From contig NZ_CADIKL010000024.1 of assembly GCF_902859945.1 (NCBI RefSeq), positions 51,261 through 115,260 on the forward strand: a DNA stretch of 64,000 bases, in the 5' to 3' direction. Both the position numbers and the translations under genes were made by a program. Within the stretch, counting starts at the first letter, position 1; every line of letters begins with the position of its first letter. The stretch comes from Paraburkholderia caffeinitolerans. GTDB taxonomy: Bacteria > Pseudomonadota > Gammaproteobacteria > Burkholderiales > Burkholderiaceae. The notes below the pieces were generated by a model. The model worked only from the letters and a program-made list of their open reading frames with translations. It was not told where the DNA came from and ran no database searches. This document shows positions 27,118-37,914 of the stretch, piece by piece.

Positions 27118-27810
27118 TTATTCATGCGCGAGAACGCCGGCCCTGCCCTCTTGGCTCAGGCCTGGGTCGTCGCGCACGCTGGAGGCTGACGCGCCACGCT
27201 CTATTGAACGCGGCACATGGCCATACCAGCGCGGATAAAACTGCTTCACCGCCTCGCCGTCGAACCGCAGCGCATGGCAGCGGCCGAGCTGGAAAGGCGG
27301 CTTTTCGCCGGCGGCTTCGCCGTCGGCGGTCTTGCTCGGTTCCTGCCCGGACTCTTCGCCGGGTGTTCCACTCGATACATCCCACACCGCTCCGACAAAC
27401 GCCTGAATAGCGACGGTCGGCAACACGCCCAGCATTTCGGTGAGGTGCGTGCAACCGACCGTGCCGGCGAGCAATTGGCCCGCTTCGCGGCGAAAGTTCT
27501 TGAGGAGATTGAGCCCAATAAGGGCCCGATAGGCGGGATGAGCGTTCTGGCACTGACCGTCGTACGGCACCCAGTCGGACGACGCTTCAGCGTCGACGAC
27601 GTTGAGCTTGCGATCGATCGTGATGCGGAGCCAGAGTTCATGGATCGGCAGACCGTTGGGCCGCACACCGGCGGCGAGTGGCACGTCGCGTGGCTTATGG
27701 TCGGTCAAGCACGCGTCGATGTCCCACAGGCCGTCTTCGCGCTCATAGGCGACCGCCCGGATAGCGCGCTGATGACGCAACTGGCGAGGCGCTGGCGAAG
27801 AAAGCGGCAT
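27118..27810 (-). CDS. DUF2889 family protein
   Basis: 230 residues. The core (about 8-160) has the pattern of DUF2889: RQLRHQRAIRAVAYEREDGLWDIDACLTDHK, GLPIHELWLRITID, then C-x-n-A and GCTHLTEMLGVLPTVAIQA. Function unknown. A polar Glu/Gly/Ser-rich linker near 145-175 leads to a conserved C-terminal HALRFDGEAVKQFYPRWYG, which contains an aromatic-rich end common in the family. Sits upstream of sucC and downstream of recX, all on the minus strand. No signal peptide. Confidence 0.85.
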   Translation of the reverse strand: MPLSSPAPRQLRHQRAIRAVAYEREDGLWDIDACLTDHKPRDVPLAAGVRPNGLPIHELWLRITIDRKLNVVDAEASSDWVPYDGQCQNAHPAYRALIGLNLLKNFRREAGQLLAGTVGCTHLTEMLGVLPTVAIQAFVGAVWDVSSGTPGEESGQEPSKTADGEAAGEKPPFQLGRCHALRFDGEAVKQFYPRWYGHVPRSIERGASASSVRDDPGLSQEGRAGVLAHE

Positions 27811-27965
27811 GCTAGTAGAGGTAAGACCGGACAGGAAAACCGCTCGATTTTAGCATACCGAGTATTTGAGACAGCGATGAACCCACAGTGCCCGGCGGGG
27901 CTAGGCCACGGCTGATTTTTGAGCCGGCCGGATCAGTTTTCGGTCAGTTTCCTGTCGGTTTCCTG

Positions 27966-28823
27966 TTATTCGCCCTCGAAGCTGTCTTCGATGCCCTTCA
28001 AAATCTTGCCGATAATCGACATCGAAAAGCCTCGCGCGGCCAGAAAGCGCGCCTGACGCGCACGCTCGGCGGGCGTCTCGGGCAACTGGCCGTACTTCTT
28101 CTGCCAGACGGCGCGGGCCCGGGCGAGTTCCGTTTCGCGCAATTGCGCGTTCACTTCTTCAATGAGTTCGTCGCCCACGGCATGACGCTTGAGTTCGCTG
28201 ACGATGCGCCCCGCCCCCACTCGCGCGGCGCGGCGGTACACGACGCTTTCCGCAAAGCGCGCGTCGGAGAGCCAGCCTTCGCGTTCGAGCGCGTCGAGCA
28301 GTGCTTCGAGCTCGTCGGCGTTTTCGGTGAAGGGCATGAGCTTGCGCGAAAGCTCCGCGCGGCTGTATTCGCGGCGCGAGAGATAGCCGAGCGCACGGCC
28401 CTTGAGGGAGCGCTCGGGGCGCTGCCTGCCAGGCGCTTCGTTCGTGCGTGAGTTTCGCGAGTTTCTCGAAGCGCGTGAGGTGGAGGTGCGCTCAAAGCGG
28501 TCGGTTTGAGGCTCGGCCTCTTCGTGCTGCGCTCCGCGACCGGTTTCGTTCGGCGCTTCAGGCGATCCTTCTGCGGGCGCATCGAAAAATGCCTCGAACG
28601 GCACTTCGAATACCGCCCCGCCGCCATCGTGCAGATCGTGACGGGGCTCTGAATGCGCAAAGCCGCGAGCGCTCGCATGAGCGTCGCGGCTTTGGGTGTC
28701 GGTACGTGGCGAGCCAACGCGGCGCGTGATGCGCCGTGCGTCACGCGGGTGTTCCGCCTCGTCCGAAGTAGAAGGCGTTGATGCCTTATGCGGCATCGAA
28801 GCGGACCCACCCTTGCGCATCAC
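27966..28823 (-). CDS. recX: Regulatory protein RecX
   Basis: RecX limits RecA filament growth. The real RecX core is the last 150 residues: SLKGRALGYLSRREYSRAEL, the LEREGWLSDARFAESVVYRRA repeat and the C-terminal AARGFSMSIIGKILKG. In front lies a 130-residue Arg/Glu/Ser-rich, probably disordered region. Two start codons (GTG 28823 and ATG 28820) begin the open frame, another ATG is at 28796, and no good ribosome binding site separates them, so the true start is uncertain. It follows recA after 34 nt and is probably co-transcribed with it under SOS control. Confidence 0.88.
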   Translation of the reverse strand: MMRKGGSASMPHKASTPSTSDEAEHPRDARRITRRVGSPRTDTQSRDAHASARGFAHSEPRHDLHDGGGAVFEVPFEAFFDAPAEGSPEAPNETGRGAQHEEAEPQTDRFERTSTSRASRNSRNSRTNEAPGRQRPERSLKGRALGYLSRREYSRAELSRKLMPFTENADELEALLDALEREGWLSDARFAESVVYRRAARVGAGRIVSELKRHAVGDELIEEVNAQLRETELARARAVWQKKYGQLPETPAERARQARFLAARGFSMSIIGKILKGIEDSFEGE

Positions 28824-28857
28824 GGTCGTGCTGACTCTCTGGTGCCGACTTCGGGAC

Positions 28858-29934
<1,077 letters not shown>

Positions 29935-30012
29935 GAATCGTCCTTTGCTATGATGAACGGCGTCTGGTGACGATGCGCGCGTGCTTTTGCGCACATGCGC
30001 CTGAACGCAGAC

Positions 30013-30041
30013 ACTGTATAAAAAAACAGTAGTTTTGGCAA
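30013..30041 (-). promoter_or_regulatory. Sigma-70 promoter of recA
   Basis: On the minus strand TTGCCA (30036-30041), a 17-nt spacer and TACAGT (30013-30018). It lies 79 nt upstream of the recA start and is covered by the SOS box. Confidence 0.8.
30014..30029. promoter_or_regulatory. LexA (SOS) box
   Basis: CTGTATAAAAAAACAG matches CTGT-N8-ACAG exactly and overlaps the -10 and spacer of the recA promoter, so LexA binding would block RNA polymerase. Confidence 0.9.
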
Positions 30042-30208
30042 GCCCGTTTTTGGCCGATTTGAGCCAACGCGCGTGCCGAAACCGCGAATTTTCGGAGACC
30101 GCCGCCCGACGCTGCCCGGGCCCGCCCCCTGCCGGGAGCGCTGCGCGCGCCGCACACGCCGCGCCGCACAAGGGGCATCAAGGCGCTACGAGGGCGACGC
30201 TGGCGCAT

Positions 30209-30955
<747 letters not shown>

Positions 30956-30967
30956 CCAGGCGCGACG

Positions 30968-32536
30968 ATGGCAGAGCCCGCTCCCGCCGCCCCGCCCGGC
31001 GCGCTCGACGACGAAGCGCGCGACGCCCGCTATGCCAACCCCTTCGCCCCGCCCGACGAGGCCGAAGCCGCCGCCGCGCGCCCGCGCTCGCTGTTCGGCG
31101 AGATTCTCGACTGGATGCTCGCGCCGCTCCTGCTGCTCTGGCCGATGAGCATCGCGGTCACCTATCTCGTCGCCAAGTCGATCGCCAATGGCCCATTCGA
31201 CCGCGCGCTCGAAACCGACGCCTACGTGCTCGCGCGCCAGATCCATCCGGTCAACGGCGTGGCGGAGCTCTCGCTGCCCGACTCCACGCGCGACTTTCTG
31301 CGCGCAGACAACGTCGACAGCGTGTTCTACCAGGTGCTCGGCAGCCGGGGCGAACTGGTGAGCGGCGACCGCGAAATGCCATTGCCGCGCGACGACGACC
31401 GCCCGCCCGCCGGCCTCGTGGAGTTCCGCGACGACATGCTGCACGGCATCGATATCCGCGTGGCCTATACGACGGTCGAACTGCCGAACCTGGCGGGCTC
31501 GCAGCCCGTGCTCGTACAGGTGGCCGAAACGCTCGACAAGCGACGCCAGCTTGCCAACGACATCATCAAGGGCGTGATCCTGCCGCAGTTCGTGATCCTG
31601 CCGCTCGCGATCCTGCTCGTCTGGTTCGGCCTCTCGCGCGGCCTCGCGCCGCTGCACGCGCTGCAATCGAACATGCGCATGCGCCGCCCCGACGACCTCT
31701 CGCCGCTCGAAGCGCGCCGCGCGCCGCCCGAAATCGAGCCGCTCGTCACCTCGTTCAACGACCTGCTCACGCGCCTCGAACAGAACATGCAGTTGCAGAA
31801 GCGCTTTATCGCCGATGCCGCGCACCAGATGAAGACGCCGCTCGCGGGCCTGCGCACCCAGGCCGAGCTGGCGCTGCGCCAGGACGCAAGCGCCGAGGTG
31901 CACCGCTCGCTCGAACAGATCGCCACGAGTTCAGAGCACGCCGCGCGACTCGTCACCCAACTGCTCGCGCTCGCGCGCGCCGAGAACCGGATGTCGGGGC
32001 AGATTTTCGCGCCCGTCGACATCGCCGATGTGGCCCGTCACGCGGTGCGCGACTGGGTGCAGCCCGCACTCGCCAAGCAGATGGACCTCGGTTACGAAGG
32101 CCCGGAGCACGAAGCGAACGATGAAAACGGCGAGCACGGCACGCAAGACCGCGCCGCGCCGGTGCAGGTCGACGGCAATCCCGTGATGCTGCGCGAGATG
32201 CTGTCGAACCTGATCGACAATGCGATCCGCTACACGCCCGCCGGCGGCCGCATCACGGTGCGCGTGCGGCCCGAACCCGCCGCGCCCGTGGTGCATCTGG
32301 AGGTAGAGGACACCGGCATCGGCATTCCGGCGGCCGAGCGCGAGCGCGTGCTCGAACGCTTCTATCGCATCCTTGGGCGCGACGGCGACGGTAGCGGCCT
32401 CGGACTCGCGATCGTGCGCGAGATTGCCACGATGCACGGCGGCACGCTCACCATCGACGACAACGTCTATCAACTCGAACCGCGCCTCGCCGGCACCCTG
32501 GTGCGCGTGACACTGCGTCTGCGCGGCGCAAGCTGA
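30968..32536 (+). CDS. Two-component sensor histidine kinase (QseC/TctE-like)
   Basis: 522 residues. Two membrane segments (about 45-67 and 202-222) flank a periplasmic sensor loop of about 135 residues. Then a HisKA domain with the phospho-acceptor His286 in AAHQMKTPLAG, and an ATPase domain with the N box (SNLIDNAIRY), G1 (DTGIGIP) and G2 (GSGLGLAIV). An inserted Glu/Asn/Asp-rich stretch of about 20 residues sits before the ATPase domain. Forms an operon with the response regulator. The kinase starts with a Pro/Ala-rich cytoplasmic tail. Confidence 0.94.
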   Translation: MAEPAPAAPPGALDDEARDARYANPFAPPDEAEAAAARPRSLFGEILDWMLAPLLLLWPMSIAVTYLVAKSIANGPFDRALETDAYVLARQIHPVNGVAELSLPDSTRDFLRADNVDSVFYQVLGSRGELVSGDREMPLPRDDDRPPAGLVEFRDDMLHGIDIRVAYTTVELPNLAGSQPVLVQVAETLDKRRQLANDIIKGVILPQFVILPLAILLVWFGLSRGLAPLHALQSNMRMRRPDDLSPLEARRAPPEIEPLVTSFNDLLTRLEQNMQLQKRFIADAAHQMKTPLAGLRTQAELALRQDASAEVHRSLEQIATSSEHAARLVTQLLALARAENRMSGQIFAPVDIADVARHAVRDWVQPALAKQMDLGYEGPEHEANDENGEHGTQDRAAPVQVDGNPVMLREMLSNLIDNAIRYTPAGGRITVRVRPEPAAPVVHLEVEDTGIGIPAAERERVLERFYRILGRDGDGSGLGLAIVREIATMHGGTLTIDDNVYQLEPRLAGTLVRVTLRLRGAS

Positions 32537-32825
32537 CGGCAAAGCGGACGAAAAACGGGATGGGACTTACCCTTAGCCGGCGCATACCCGCTCCGCATGA
32601 ATTCAATAGATATCGGCACTTAGAGATGCATTAGCCGACATTCAGCGCAAGTTGATGAAAATTGAATAACAACAAGACATCCCAAACGCGCCACGGAAAA
32701 GCGTCCCCGCCGTCAGAACCCCGTAAGTTTCCATTCCAATAATGCTCCGCAGGACCGCACGAGCCCGAGATCGCCGGGCGGGCGGGCCATACCGACAAGC
32801 CGGCATATCAAAAATGGAGACACAT

Positions 32826-34484
32826 ATGGCAACCGTTGGCGGACAAGTCTCACACGCGCCGATGACCAGCGACGAAAAACGCGTGATCTTTGCGTCGTCG
32901 CTCGGCACCGTGTTCGAGTGGTACGACTTCTACCTGGCCGGCTCGCTCGCGGCCTACATCAGCAAAAGCTTCTTCTCCGGCGTGAACCCCACCGCGGGCT
33001 TCATCTTCACGCTGCTCGGCTTTGCGGCAGGCTTCGCGGTGCGGCCGTTCGGCGCAATCGTGTTTGGGCGCCTCGGCGACCTCGTGGGCCGCAAGCACAC
33101 GTTCCTCGTCACCATCGTCATCATGGGTCTGTCCACCTTCGTGGTGGGCTTCCTGCCGGGCTACGCATCGATCGGCATCGCCGCGCCGGTGATCTTCATC
33201 GGCATGCGCCTGTTGCAGGGCCTCGCGCTCGGCGGCGAGTACGGCGGCGCGGCCACCTATGTAGCCGAACATGCACCGCCCGGACGCCGCGGCTTCTACA
33301 CCGCGTGGATCCAGACCACGGCGACGCTCGGCCTGTTCCTCTCGCTGCTCGTGATCCTCGGCGTGCGCACGACGGTGGGCGAAGAGGCGTTCGGCGCATG
33401 GGCGTGGCGCATTCCGTTCGTCGCCTCGATCCTGCTGCTCGCGATTTCGGTGTGGATCCGCCTGCAACTCGACGAATCGCCGGCGTTCAAGCGCATCAAG
33501 GCCGAAGGCAAAATCTCGAAGGCGCCGCTCTCCGAAGCGTTCGGCCAGTGGAAGAACCTGAAGGTCGTGATCCTCGCGCTGATCGGCGTGACAGCGGGCC
33601 AGGCCGTGGTCTGGTACACGGGCCAGTTCTACGCGCTCTTCTTCCTCACGCAGACGCTCAAGGTCGACGGCGCAAGCTCCAACATCCTGATCGCGCTGGC
33701 GCTCCTGATCGGCACGCCGTTCTTCCTGTTCTTCGGCGCGCTCTCGGACAAGATCGGCCGCAAGCCGATCATCATGGCCGGCTGCCTGATTGCGGCGCTC
33801 ACCTACTTCCCGCTCTTCAAGGCGCTCACGCACTTCGCGAACCCGGCGCTCGAAGCCGCCACGGCGCGCGCGCCGATCGTGGTGATCGCGAACCCGGACG
33901 AATGCTCGTTCCAGTTCAACCCGGTGGGCACCTCGAAGTTCACGAGCTCGTGTGACATCGCCAAGAGCGCGCTCTCTAAGGCAGGCCTGAACTACTCGAA
34001 CGTAGCCGCGCCGGCGGGCACGCTCGCGCAGATCAAGGTGGGCGACACGACCATCGACACGTTCGACGGCAAAGCTGCGGGAGCGAAGGAGGCCGGAGCC
34101 ACGTTCGAGAAGACGCTTTCAGGCGCGCTTAAATCAGCGGGCTACCCGGCCAAGGCCGATCCGGCGCAGCTCAACTGGCCAATGACCGTGGCGATCCTGA
34201 CCATCCTCGTGATCTTCGTGACGATGGTGTACGGGCCAATCGCGGCGATGCTGGTGGAGATGTTCCCGACGCGAATCCGCTATACATCAATGTCGCTGCC
34301 CTATCACATCGGCAACGGCTGGTTCGGCGGCTTCCTGCCGGCGACAGCCTTCGCAATCGTGGCGGCCAAGGGCGATATCTACTCGGGGCTCTGGTATCCG
34401 ATCATCATCGCGCTCGCGACTTGCGTGATTGGCGTGCTGTTTGTGAAAGAGACCAAGGACTCGGATATCTATGCGCAGGATTGA
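32826..34484 (+). CDS. MFS transporter, metabolite:H+ symporter (MHS) family
   Basis: 552 residues from the ATG at 32826, which has GGAG 7 nt before it. Twelve membrane segments with the MHS signature FEWYDFYLAGSLAAY at TM1, the cytoplasmic GRLGDLVGRKHTF loop and GLALGGEYGGAATYVAEHAP. This branch includes KgtP, ShiA, ProP and CitA and moves organic acids or betaines with protons. An inserted loop of about 110 residues (around 355-460) between late helices carries two cysteines and predicts a non-cytoplasmic domain. No neighbouring pathway points to the substrate. Confidence 0.9.
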   Translation: MATVGGQVSHAPMTSDEKRVIFASSLGTVFEWYDFYLAGSLAAYISKSFFSGVNPTAGFIFTLLGFAAGFAVRPFGAIVFGRLGDLVGRKHTFLVTIVIMGLSTFVVGFLPGYASIGIAAPVIFIGMRLLQGLALGGEYGGAATYVAEHAPPGRRGFYTAWIQTTATLGLFLSLLVILGVRTTVGEEAFGAWAWRIPFVASILLLAISVWIRLQLDESPAFKRIKAEGKISKAPLSEAFGQWKNLKVVILALIGVTAGQAVVWYTGQFYALFFLTQTLKVDGASSNILIALALLIGTPFFLFFGALSDKIGRKPIIMAGCLIAALTYFPLFKALTHFANPALEAATARAPIVVIANPDECSFQFNPVGTSKFTSSCDIAKSALSKAGLNYSNVAAPAGTLAQIKVGDTTIDTFDGKAAGAKEAGATFEKTLSGALKSAGYPAKADPAQLNWPMTVAILTILVIFVTMVYGPIAAMLVEMFPTRIRYTSMSLPYHIGNGWFGGFLPATAFAIVAAKGDIYSGLWYPIIIALATCVIGVLFVKETKDSDIYAQD

Positions 34485-34559
34485 TGCGCTGATTTGGGTG
34501 CGCTGATGGGCCGGCGCAAGCCGGTTCTGAGAATCTTGAAAAAAGATGCCGATGGGGGG

Positions 34560-34588
34560 TTGACAGCTTCGACCGGCACCTTCATAAT
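34560..34588 (+). promoter_or_regulatory. Sigma-70 promoter of the tRNA gene
   Basis: TTGACA (34560-34565), a 17-nt spacer and CATAAT (34583-34588), 11 nt before the tRNA 5' end; a near-consensus stable-RNA promoter. Confidence 0.8.
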
Positions 34589-34599
34589 TCTTCTTCTTA

Positions 34600-34676
<77 letters not shown>

Positions 34677-34682
34677 AATGCG

Positions 34683-34717
34683 AAAGCCCGGTAGATCTTT
34701 GATCTGCCGGGCTTTTT
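34683..34717 (+). terminator. Intrinsic terminator of the tRNA gene
   Basis: AGCCCGGTAGATC-TTT-GATCTGCCGGGCT, a 13-bp stem (one G-U pair) followed by T5, directly after the tRNA. Confidence 0.92.
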
Positions 34718-34777
34718 CACTTGGCGCAGGCGAAAAAGCTACCCGGGCCATGCATTCCGATTCGGCCCGCGACCGCC

Positions 34778-35791
34778 TCATCCCACCGCCTTCCTCCCCC
34801 GCTTCGCCTCATACATCGCCTGATCGGCGTGATCGATCAGGCACGTCATCTCCACGCCATCCTCGGGTAACAACGCGAACCCAACACTCACACCCAGCTC
34901 AATCATCCGCCCCTCGAACTCGAACGGTTCGCCCACTTTCTGCGCAATGCGCCGGCTATGCGCCTCGGCATCTGTCCGCGTGCCGATGCCGGGAAGAATC
35001 ATCGCGAATTCGTCGCCGCCCACGCGCGCGGCGGTATCCACCCGGCGGCAGTTTTTCGCGATGCGCGCCGCCGTCTCCTTGATGGCCGCGTCGCCAGCCC
35101 GGTGGCCATAGCGGTCGTTGATCGGCTTCAGGCCGTCCATGTCGAGATTGAGCACGCCCAACCTACCCGCCGAGCGCGTCGCCAGATCGACCGACTGGCG
35201 CAGACGGTCGTAGAACAGCGCACGGTTCGGCAAGCCTGTGAGCGCGTCGTGCGTCGCTTGCAGATACAACTCGCTCGTCTCGTGGCGCGCGGCATGAAAC
35301 ATCGCGGCCGCGATCAGGCCGGAGATCAGCGAAAGCGCTTCAATATCGGCTTCATCGAATGCGTCCACTTCGGGCGCCACTACCTTCAGCACGCCCACGG
35401 TGGTTTCCAGGTGCTTGAGCGGCGTGACGATCATCGAGCGCAGCCCCGCGCGCCGGCACGCTTCGCGATCCACGCGCGAGTCGCTTTCCGAGTCGTCGCA
35501 GCGCAGGATTTCGCCCGTGCTCACGCACAGCCCGGAGAGGCTCGTTTCGCGCGCGAGACGCAAGCCCAGCATGTTCTCGACGCTACCCGAGGCCGCGCGA
35601 TACACCATCTCGTGACCTTCGGCGAGTTCGACCACTGCGCCCTGCGCGCCGGTCAGTTGCTCGGCGCGTTGCGCGACGAAGGCCATCACGCCGCCGAGAT
35701 CCAGTCCCAGCTTCGCGATATCCGATTGCGCGCGGATGATTTCGAGGAGCGTTGCGTTGTCCAGGGTCGAGGCGCCGGTTGAGATTTTCAT
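34778..35791 (-). CDS. Diguanylate cyclase, GAF-GGDEF
   Basis: 337 residues from the ATG at 35791. An N-terminal GAF domain (about 25-165; ITPLKHLETTVGVLKV-like end) senses an unknown ligand, and a C-terminal GGDEF domain makes cyclic di-GMP. The active site GGDEF is intact (ARVGGDEFAMI), and the inhibitory I-site R-R-V-D sits five residues before it, so the enzyme is probably active and product-inhibited. Cytoplasmic, no membrane segment. It stands alone between the tRNA and the GntR regulator. Confidence 0.93.
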   Translation of the reverse strand: MKISTGASTLDNATLLEIIRAQSDIAKLGLDLGGVMAFVAQRAEQLTGAQGAVVELAEGHEMVYRAASGSVENMLGLRLARETSLSGLCVSTGEILRCDDSESDSRVDREACRRAGLRSMIVTPLKHLETTVGVLKVVAPEVDAFDEADIEALSLISGLIAAAMFHAARHETSELYLQATHDALTGLPNRALFYDRLRQSVDLATRSAGRLGVLNLDMDGLKPINDRYGHRAGDAAIKETAARIAKNCRRVDTAARVGGDEFAMILPGIGTRTDAEAHSRRIAQKVGEPFEFEGRMIELGVSVGFALLPEDGVEMTCLIDHADQAMYEAKRGRKAVG

Positions 35792-35904
35792 TGCGACGAA
35801 CGATTGCGAAATGAGCCGGATGGCACTGCGTAAGCGCACCTGACAGCATTGAAAGGCACAGGTCTGATCTATAGCAGGATAGCAAACCCTGGCTGTCACA
35901 CCTC

Positions 35905-36582
35905 TCAGCCTTCGATGCGCTCGCGCGTCACGCGCAGCAGCCCGGCCATCGCGGCGCTCGCCGCCTGTGCATCACGGCGGGCAATCGCCTCGAACACCAC
36001 CGTGTGGTCGGGCAGCGCGGCGTTGAACACGTCGGCGCGTTTCGCGTTCACACGCAACTGACCTTCGAGCGTGCGTTCGATCAGCGTGCCGAGCGGCACC
36101 AGCAGTTCATTGCGGCACGCCGCCAGCACCGCCAGGTGAAAGCGCAAGTCGGCGCGCACCCATTCGTCGACGTTGCGCGCTTCGGCCATTGCGGTGTGGG
36201 CATTTGCGAGCCGCTCGAACGCCGGGGCATCGTGTGCGCTCGCAGCCAATCCCGCCGCGAACGGCTCGATCATCTCGCGCATCTCCTGGAGCTTGAGCGC
36301 GAACGCAAGCGGTGGCGCGACGCGCGCGTACCAGTCGAGCAGGTCGGCGTCCAGCAGATTCCATGCCGCGCGCTCGCGCACCCGCGTGCCCACCTTCGGA
36401 CGCGACTCCACGAGTCCCTTCGAGGTCAGCGTGCGCAACGCCTCGCGCAACACCGTGCGGCTCACGTCGAAGGCCGCCATGAGGTCAGCCTCGCGGGGCA
36501 GTATCTCGGCGGGCGCGTAGTCGCCGCGCAGAATCGCGCTGCCGAGTTCGAACGCCACGGTTCCATGCAGATCGCGCTGAAT
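35905..36582 (-). CDS. GntR/FadR-family transcriptional regulator (DgoR-like), start uncertain
   Basis: N-terminal winged helix-turn-helix (LPREADLMAAFDVSRTVLREALRTLTSKGLVESRPKVGTRV) and a C-terminal all-helical FCD ligand domain with metal-type histidines (LRFHLAV, LPDHTVVFE). It is divergent from the galactonate dehydratase gene and probably controls it, like DgoR. No ATG exists at the N-terminus. AGGAG at 36590-36594 is followed after 7 nt by ATT (36582), which I use: the protein then begins about 10 residues before the conserved LHGTVAFELG, as family members do. GTG codons at 36636 and 36660 lie in AT-rich DNA without a ribosome binding site. Confidence 0.85.
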   Translation of the reverse strand: MQRDLHGTVAFELGSAILRGDYAPAEILPREADLMAAFDVSRTVLREALRTLTSKGLVESRPKVGTRVRERAAWNLLDADLLDWYARVAPPLAFALKLQEMREMIEPFAAGLAASAHDAPAFERLANAHTAMAEARNVDEWVRADLRFHLAVLAACRNELLVPLGTLIERTLEGQLRVNAKRADVFNAALPDHTVVFEAIARRDAQAASAAMAGLLRVTRERIEG

Positions 36583-36765
36583 TGCCGTTCTCCTGGTGTT
36601 ATGTCCGCCGTAAAAGCCCAGATACTGGGAGCTCACGTCAAATAATACTATTAATAGCACTTAAAGGCGATTTTTGCAGTAGCATGGGCTCCTCAACATA
36701 TTGAAATGTCGATGTGGCCACGCGCCGCGCTACTGATTGGCTTTGCATGGGATGGGAGACCCCGC
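36583..36765. promoter_or_regulatory. Divergent control region of the GntR regulator and galactonate dehydratase genes
   Basis: AT-rich DNA (about 36640-36690) in a GC-rich setting, with the 10-bp palindrome CTATTAATAG at 36649-36658. This is the likely place for the shared promoters and a GntR operator. Confidence 0.5.
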
Positions 36766-37914
36766 ATGAAAATTACCAAGCTCGAAACCTTCGTCGTGCC
36801 GCCGCGCTGGTGCTTTCTCAAGATCGAGACGGACGAGGGCATCGTCGGTTGGGGCGAGCCTGTGGTCGAAGGCCGCGCGCACACGGTCGCGGCCGCGGTC
36901 GACGAACTCGCCGACTATCTGATCGGCAAGGACCCGCTGCTCATCGAAGATCACTGGCAGGTGATGTATCGCGCGGGCTTCTATCGCGGCGGTCCCATCT
37001 CGATGAGCGCGATCGCGGGCGTGGACCAGGCGCTCTGGGACATTAAGGGCAAGCATCATGGCGTGCCCGTGCATGCGCTGCTCGGCGGCCAGGTGCGCGA
37101 CAAGATCAAGGTCTATTCGTGGATCGGCGGCGACCGTCCGAGCGACGTCGCGAACAACGCGCGCGCCGTGGTCGAGCGCGGCTTCAAGGCCGTCAAGATG
37201 AACGGCTCGGAAGAGCTGCAGATCATCGACACCAACGACCGCGTCCAAGGCGTGATCAACAACGTCGCGGCGGTGCGCGAGGCGGTGGGGCCGAACGTCG
37301 GCATCGGCGTGGACTTTCATGGCCGCGTGCACAAGCCGATGGCCAAGGTGCTCGCGAAGGAGCTCGATCCGTACAAGCTGATGTTCATCGAAGAGCCGGT
37401 GCTCTCGGAAAACGTCGAGGCGCTGCGCGACATCGTCAATCAAACGAGCACGCCGATCGCGCTGGGCGAGCGTCTGTACTCGCGCTGGGATTTCAAGCAC
37501 ATCCTCGCGGGCGGCTATGTGGACATCGTCCAGCCCGATGCCTCGCACGCGGGCGGCATCACCGAGTGCCGCAAGATCGCCGCGATGGCCGAGACTTACG
37601 ACGTCGCGCTCGCGCTGCACTGCCCGCTCGGGCCCATTGCGCTCGCGACCTGTCTGCAGATCGACGCGGTGAGCTACAACGCGTTCATCCAGGAGCAGAG
37701 CCTCGGCATCCACTACAACAAGGGCAACGATCTGCTCGACTACATCAGGAATCCCGAGGTCTTCAAATACGAGGACGGCTTCGTGTCGATTCCACAAGGC
37801 CCGGGCCTCGGCATCGAAGTCAATGAGGAGAAGGTGCGCGAGATGGCGAAGACGGGACATCGCTGGCGCAACCCGGTCTGGCGTCATGAGGACGGCAGCG
37901 TCGCCGAGTGGTGA
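36766..37914 (+). CDS. dgoD: D-galactonate dehydratase
   Basis: Enolase-superfamily enzyme, 382 residues, that dehydrates D-galactonate to 2-keto-3-deoxy-galactonate. It matches DgoD throughout: MKITKLETFVVPPRWCFLKIETDEG, the capping-domain IEDHWQVMYRAGFYRGGPI, metal ligands in GVDFHGRVHKPMAK, FIEEPVLSEN and ALGERLYSRWDF, and the catalytic histidines in HGRVH and ALHCPLGPI. The rest of the De Ley-Doudoroff genes (kinase, aldolase, transporter) are not next to it. Controlled presumably by the divergent GntR gene. Confidence 0.95.
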   Translation: MKITKLETFVVPPRWCFLKIETDEGIVGWGEPVVEGRAHTVAAAVDELADYLIGKDPLLIEDHWQVMYRAGFYRGGPISMSAIAGVDQALWDIKGKHHGVPVHALLGGQVRDKIKVYSWIGGDRPSDVANNARAVVERGFKAVKMNGSEELQIIDTNDRVQGVINNVAAVREAVGPNVGIGVDFHGRVHKPMAKVLAKELDPYKLMFIEEPVLSENVEALRDIVNQTSTPIALGERLYSRWDFKHILAGGYVDIVQPDASHAGGITECRKIAAMAETYDVALALHCPLGPIALATCLQIDAVSYNAFIQEQSLGIHYNKGNDLLDYIRNPEVFKYEDGFVSIPQGPGLGIEVNEEKVREMAKTGHRWRNPVWRHEDGSVAEW

